NCBI GenBank assembly: GCA_964368445.1
Contig: CAYJAY010000007.1
Location: 1-64,000, forward strand
DNA from: CAYJAY01 sp964368445
GTDB taxonomy: Bacteria > Bacillota > Clostridia > Oscillospirales > Ruminococcaceae
DNA: 64,000 nucleotides
Reading direction: 5' to 3'
The translations under genes and the position numbers were made by a program. The stretch's first letter is position 1; the number at the start of each line of letters is the position of its first letter. This document shows positions 60,280-64,000 of the stretch, one piece after another. The notes beneath the pieces are model-generated. The model saw nothing but the letters and a program-made list of their open reading frames with translations. It had not been told where the DNA came from and did not search any database.

Positions 60280-61365
60280 TTACTTTGAAACAATTACATA
60301 TCTTTTTATAAACTTAATGTTAGAAAGCACAACCGACAACAAAAGCGACAACAAAAACGATAGGATAAAATAAACGACAGCGGTTGTCGGGCGGTTTAAC
60401 GTCGCCTCAAGATTAAGGCGGTCGAGTAACATTATTATAGGAAGATGGATAAAAAATATTCCGAGTGTGTTGCCCGAAACAAGGCGGGTGAACTTTTTTA
60501 AATGGCTGTTTTCAAACGCAAACGTTTTAAACAAACAAAAAAGCAAAACACAAACAGCAAGCAACAAACTTGAATTATACCAAAGACGAAATTCAAAACC
60601 GTTTGAATATGCGTATATCGTTAACCCCACAATTAACGCAAAAACAAGCAGGGCAAAAACAAACACCAAACCGCGGTTTATTTTTCTTTCGATTATCCCT
60701 ATGTAATATCCAATAAACAACAACACTCCAAACGCTCCCGAAACGAGCGAAACGTCAAGCGTTGAGTTCAAAAAAACCGTGCTTTGCCGGGCGGATTGAA
60801 TTATGTTAAAATCGCTATATAAATACGAAACAACTACAACAAGCGAAATAGGGATTAGCATAACTTTAAGCGAAAACTTTTTAACCACCGCTGCCCAAAA
60901 TGGAACGGTAAAATATATCATTATTATAAGTGGGGCGAACCACATGTTTTTCATCGGAACATCCTCAGAAAAACTTAACAACAAAAAAAGTTTATATCCG
61001 CTAAACGGTAGATTGTTGAGGGAAATATAAAACAAGTAGTATAACACAGCCCAGATTTCAAAACTTATCAAAAGCGGTAGAAAATTATTTTTGTAAAATC
61101 TTAAAGCGCTTTTGTCGTCGGTCATCTCTTTTTGTAACAACAAAAAACCCGAAACCATTAAAAATATCGGAACACCCAACCGCCCAAACGTGAAACCGAC
61201 AACGCTAAACAACCTGTCGATAGCCGGTAAAGTTTGAAACTCTGTGACGTTTACTTGATAGAGAAACTCTATACAATGACAAAACACTATGCTAAAAGCC
61301 GCAAAACATTTCAAAGCATCTATGTAATGATATCTTTTCGTCAAAGCATCTTTGTTTTCCACCAT
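60280..61365 (-). CDS. Acyltransferase 3 family membrane protein (OafA/WecH-like)
   Basis: 361 residues with about ten membrane helices. The start KRYHYIDALKCFAAFSIVFCHCIEFL holds the conserved R/K-x-x-x-D pattern and the catalytic-type His. FTFGRLGVPIFLMVSGFLLLQKE matches the FFVISGFL motif region of acyltransferase 3 proteins. The C-terminus GNTLGIFFIHLPIIMLLDRL is typical. The family transfers acyl groups (often acetyl) to sugars of the envelope. The target is unknown. It is a single gene, with AAAGGGC upstream of the ATG. Confidence 0.93.
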   Translation of the reverse strand: MVENKDALTKRYHYIDALKCFAAFSIVFCHCIEFLYQVNVTEFQTLPAIDRLFSVVGFTFGRLGVPIFLMVSGFLLLQKEMTDDKSALRFYKNNFLPLLISFEIWAVLYYLFYISLNNLPFSGYKLFLLLSFSEDVPMKNMWFAPLIIMIYFTVPFWAAVVKKFSLKVMLIPISLVVVVSYLYSDFNIIQSARQSTVFLNSTLDVSLVSGAFGVLLFIGYYIGIIERKINRGLVFVFALLVFALIVGLTIYAYSNGFEFRLWYNSSLLLAVCVLLFCLFKTFAFENSHLKKFTRLVSGNTLGIFFIHLPIIMLLDRLNLEATLNRPTTAVVYFILSFLLSLLLSVVLSNIKFIKRYVIVSK

Positions 61366-61507
61366 AATTATGTAAGCCCTTTCTTAAACAAAAGCTTTAG
61401 TTAATTTATATTGAAACACAAGAAACACTACGTTTTTGCACCATCGGTGCAAAATGGCGAACGAAGTTCGACAAGGAGTATTTCCAAAAGCTTCACCGCA
61501 GGTGAAG
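61366..61507. repeat. Short gap with palindromes
   Basis: Contains GCACCATCGGTGC, GCGAACGAAGTTCGAC and GCTTCACCGCAGGTGAAGC. These are short hairpins of the same style as the CGCCGTAAGGCG motifs elsewhere. No gene. Confidence 0.5.
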
Positions 61508-62485
61508 CTAATTTATATAATCTACCTGTTGCGTTTTAACGAGTGAATAACATATAACGTTGTCGCCGTCGAGGTTTTCTTTAAACATGTCGACCGCCGA
61601 AATCCTGTTGTTGTCGTATGTTTTATAGTAGTATATACCTTTGTCCGCGTTGATACAACACGAATAGGTTGTTATGTCATATTTATCGTCGGGGGTTACA
61701 ACGGTTCCGCGAACCATCGCCACCGAATCGAGGACGTGGAACACCTGTGAAACGCTTGAAAGTTCGTCGGGGGAACAAACCGAGTTTGTCTTGTTAAAAA
61801 CCGCGCGAACAAACCGCGACACGGTCGAGGGGTCGCCCGGAATACCAATTGCGCCAGCGCCTTGGCCGAGAGGCGAAAGTTTCATCTCGTCGGTCAGGTC
61901 GTTTGACGGAAGATTTGGCGAACATTTTAAAAAGTTTGCAAGGTTTGTTAGATGAAAATCAAAGTTTGGGCTGTTTGTCATGACGCCAATTGGATTTTCA
62001 AACAACCGAACTCCTCCCTGCGTCGCCTCTAAAACATAGCAGTTGTTTTTATCCGCTATCATCCAATGAAGCGTCGGGAGCGCAAGATTATCGGCGTATT
62101 TAATCGCGACGACATTCACATTTTGCAAAAACTCTTTTGCTTCAAGCGCCGTCTTGCAGTTTGCGACAACGTATGAAATAATCTCGTACGGCGCAAGGTT
62201 TAACTTTGAATCCACGACATTTTCGGAATATGCCGCATATCCCGGAAAATTTAGCCCGGCACAGTATACCCCGTGTTCGTTAACAGCCTCCGCAAAAAGC
62301 GGATATCCGTCAACCACCGCCGCCATGCCTATGATTGCGGGATGTGTCGTGGCGGTTTTTTCCGCTTTAAAATTTAACGGCATGTTTCGGGGGACGACTA
62401 CGACTTGTTCCCCAAAAGAATATTCAAGATCCATGTTTCGACCAAAATAAAAATTTTCCGATTTAAACGTTATAGAACAACACAT
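61508..62485 (-). CDS. Choloylglycine hydrolase family protein (bile salt hydrolase / penicillin V acylase)
   Basis: 325 residues, an Ntn-hydrolase whose Cys2 (after Met removal) is the nucleophile: the start reads MCCSITFKS. Other active-site markers are GRNMDLEYSFG (Arg and Asp), YCAGLNFPGYA (Asn), GVMTNSPNF (Asn) and STVSRFVRAVF (Arg). Together they fit conjugated bile salt hydrolase better than the penicillin V acylase branch, but some members act on N-acyl homoserine lactones or other amides, so the substrate is not certain. There is no signal peptide, so it is cytoplasmic as usual. Strong AAAGGAG ribosome binding site. Confidence 0.92.
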   Translation of the reverse strand: MCCSITFKSENFYFGRNMDLEYSFGEQVVVVPRNMPLNFKAEKTATTHPAIIGMAAVVDGYPLFAEAVNEHGVYCAGLNFPGYAAYSENVVDSKLNLAPYEIISYVVANCKTALEAKEFLQNVNVVAIKYADNLALPTLHWMIADKNNCYVLEATQGGVRLFENPIGVMTNSPNFDFHLTNLANFLKCSPNLPSNDLTDEMKLSPLGQGAGAIGIPGDPSTVSRFVRAVFNKTNSVCSPDELSSVSQVFHVLDSVAMVRGTVVTPDDKYDITTYSCCINADKGIYYYKTYDNNRISAVDMFKENLDGDNVICYSLVKTQQVDYIN

Positions 62486-62678
62486 AAAAAATCTCCTTTA
62501 TGTCGAGCGGTTGGGCGAACGCGAAAAACCAATCGTTATTAAAGATACACGAAACACAAACTTTAACAGATCTACGCTTGGTTGTGTTAGCAAAAATTCT
62601 AGGTTAACAACACAACAACGGTTATCGCGACGGTGTTGCAAAAAACCTTTACTAATATTTTTTTCTAAAAAGTTGTTT

Positions 62679-62942
62679 TTATTCGTCGTTTAAAACTCTT
62701 GCCTCAACCTCTATGGCATCGCTGTCTGATTTTTTCTTTTTTGGATTTTCGGCTTTCGACTCTTTATGTGCGTTGTAAGCCCTTACGGCGTTAACAACCG
62801 CAAGCGTTATAATCGCGACGTCGTCCATCTGCCCTAGTCCCAAAAAGCCGTCCGGAATTATGTCAATAGGGCTTATAAGATAAACAAGCGCAACTATCGA
62901 TACGATAACCGATTGTATAGCCAAGATTTTTTTGTTTTTCAT
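62679..62942 (-). CDS. DUF1232 (YkvA-like) small membrane protein
   Basis: 87 residues from the ATG at 62942 (AAGGGG upstream). The open frame further upstream runs through repeat DNA and is not used. Two hydrophobic helices (about 6-24 and 40-56) flank the DUF1232 core LISPIDIIPDGFLGLGQMDDVAII, described here as residues about 22-45, with its conserved D-x-IPD...G-x-x-DD pattern. The tail is charged (KESKAENPKKKKSDSD). The function of the family is unknown. Confidence 0.88.
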   Translation of the reverse strand: MKNKKILAIQSVIVSIVALVYLISPIDIIPDGFLGLGQMDDVAIITLAVVNAVRAYNAHKESKAENPKKKKSDSDAIEVEARVLNDE

Positions 62943-62984
62943 TTTTGCCCCTTTTCGATTGAAAGTTTGTTTTGTGGCATGGTC

Positions 62985-63240
62985 GGGCAGTGAGGACGGA
63001 GCGACGAGAACGTCTACTGCGTAGCCGGCGACGCTCCCTACGTTCCGATATTTGGGTTTGGTTCGGGACGATGAGGCGGATGACCACAGGTCGCCCCTAT
63101 ATTCCACCATTTTATGCAAAGGTCAAAAACCGAAAATCTTATTCAAATTGCGCCGTAAGGCGCACCTTCATTCCTCATTCCTCATTCCTCATTCCTCATT
63201 TAAATTGCGGCGTAAGCCGCACAATAACTATTAACTATAA
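62985..63240. repeat. R2 composite repeat, third copy
   Basis: TGAGGACGGAGCGACGAGAA and TACTGCGTAGCC match 19.80 kb. The GACCACAGGTCGCCCCTA palindrome and the R2 unit (about 63092-63165) match 19.97 kb. It ends with CATTCCTCATTCC microsatellite. No gene. Confidence 0.7.
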
Positions 63241-63253
63241 AATTACGCATTAA

Positions 63254-64000
63254 TTAGAAAATCTTCCAATAAGCTACGCTGTACGGCGCAAGACAGGAGC
63301 CGCCGCCGAAATCATGTTCCGTGTCGGTTATAAGCTCTTTTGCGCGTCCCGCGTTGGCGTTGAAATGTGCCGTGTATTCGTTGTTGTCGATGTTAATTGC
63401 GATCAAAATTCTGTCGCCCTCGAACTCGCGTTCAAAGATAAGCTGTTTGTTTGTCAAAACGACCGTTTTAAAACTGCCGTATCGCAACGCCTTTTGTTCG
63501 CGGTGGACAGCCGCAAGCTTTGCGATAAGTTTGGTTAACGATGTGTTCTCGGGAACGGTAACCGCCGGCCTTAGTGCCTCGTCGCCACTTGACTTTTTGC
63601 CCAAGATCCCCCACTCACTGCCATAGTATACACAAGGTATTCCCGGCATAGAAAACAACAGGCCGTATATCAGTTCAAGATGTTGGCTGTTTCCAAGTAT
63701 CGAGGCTATTCGTTCGACGTCGTGGTTGTCGACAAAGTTCAAAAGATGTTTGCCTTTGTAAAGCGCGTGGTTTTCCGGGCCCGATTGTCGCAAAATGCTG
63801 TGGGCTATCTCGAACATGTTGAGCGAATTAAACGACGAATGGAGACCCTTGTAACATTCGTAGTTGGTGCAACTGTGCAACATCTCGTCGTTAACAAGTC
63901 TGTTGTAGTCGCCGTGTAGCATCTCGCCAACTAAAAAGAAATCTTTTTTCATGTTGTCACATTCATAGCGTAAACGCCTTAAAAAGTTTTCGTTTAAACA
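63254..64000 (-). CDS. GH13 alpha-amylase-family glycosidase (5' end beyond window)
   Basis: 248 residues are visible. The frame is open to the window edge, so the N-terminal part is missing. The fragment covers the end of the (beta/alpha)8 barrel. DFFLVGEMLHGDYNRLV holds the acid/base Glu, and NFVDNHDVERIASILG the conserved NHD with the transition-state-stabilising Asp. LLFSMPGIPCVYYGSEWGI matches the typical MPGxPxxYYGxE. A C-terminal beta domain (LIFEREFEGDRILIAINI to the end) follows. It hydrolyses alpha-glucans; whether it is amylase, maltogenic or another subtype cannot be decided from this part. Confidence 0.93.
   Translation of the reverse strand, partial: CLNENFLRRLRYECDNMKKDFFLVGEMLHGDYNRLVNDEMLHSCTNYECYKGLHSSFNSLNMFEIAHSILRQSGPENHALYKGKHLLNFVDNHDVERIASILGNSQHLELIYGLLFSMPGIPCVYYGSEWGILGKKSSGDEALRPAVTVPENTSLTKLIAKLAAVHREQKALRYGSFKTVVLTNKQLIFEREFEGDRILIAINIDNNEYTAHFNANAGRAKELITDTEHDFGGGSCLAPYSVAYWKIF

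Overview
The window looks like chromosome of an anaerobic Bacillota, most likely class Clostridia and plausibly from a gut. This is inferred from AckA, a DUF3842 protein, the Clostridia-type selenium-linked purine cluster, a bile-salt-hydrolase-like enzyme, sigma-A promoters, strong AGGAGG-type ribosome binding sites, frequent TTG/GTG starts and many short palindromic repeats. GC is moderate. I see no tRNA, rRNA, CRISPR array, origin or intact insertion sequence.

Layout. 0-9 kb: an RluA pseudouridine synthase, an SPFH/NfeD membrane pair flanked by inverted copies of one repeat, a DUF3842 protein, an apparently inactivated ScaI-like restriction nuclease, a 209-bp MITE, and a three-gene MacB-like ABC operon with a CARDB protein in the adaptor slot. 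8.6-10.3 kb: a small accessory patch with a lone MazF whose 5' end is tandemly duplicated, a divergent small gene/XRE regulator pair with palindromic operators, and MITEs. 10.3-24.2 kb: lipoproteins, RibD-C/DHFR-like reductase, Gfo/Idh oxidoreductase, thiamine pyrophosphokinase, tRNA methyltransferase, Tag glycosylase, ProA, AhcY, a NUDIX hydrolase, AckA and a large surface protein.

24.6-50.9 kb is the core: a purine-catabolic region. GuaD (minus) and a plus-strand operon (small membrane protein, XdhA-XdhB-XdhC, adenine deaminase, an FKP-like kinase/pyrophosphorylase fusion), followed by a YbhJ-like aconitase with its own promoter, converge on a minus-strand block SsnA-YgfK-fused XDH-YgeX-YgeY-YgeW, with an NCS2 purine permease upstream. 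Together these would import purines, deaminate guanine and adenine, oxidise or reduce hypoxanthine/xanthine/urate, and open the ring to diaminopropionate- and carbamoyl-type intermediates. No hydantoinase is visible in the window. The permease and ssnA transcripts both start at perfect TTGACA-17-TATAAT promoters and carry the same three-hairpin leader followed by an intrinsic terminator. This twin candidate riboswitch is the most interesting signal here.

51-64 kb: an HtrA protease, an HD-GYP protein, a 1346-residue VWA surface protein, a long AT-rich gap, lipoate ligase, an acyltransferase, a choloylglycine-hydrolase-family enzyme, a DUF1232 protein and a GH13 amylase cut by the window edge.
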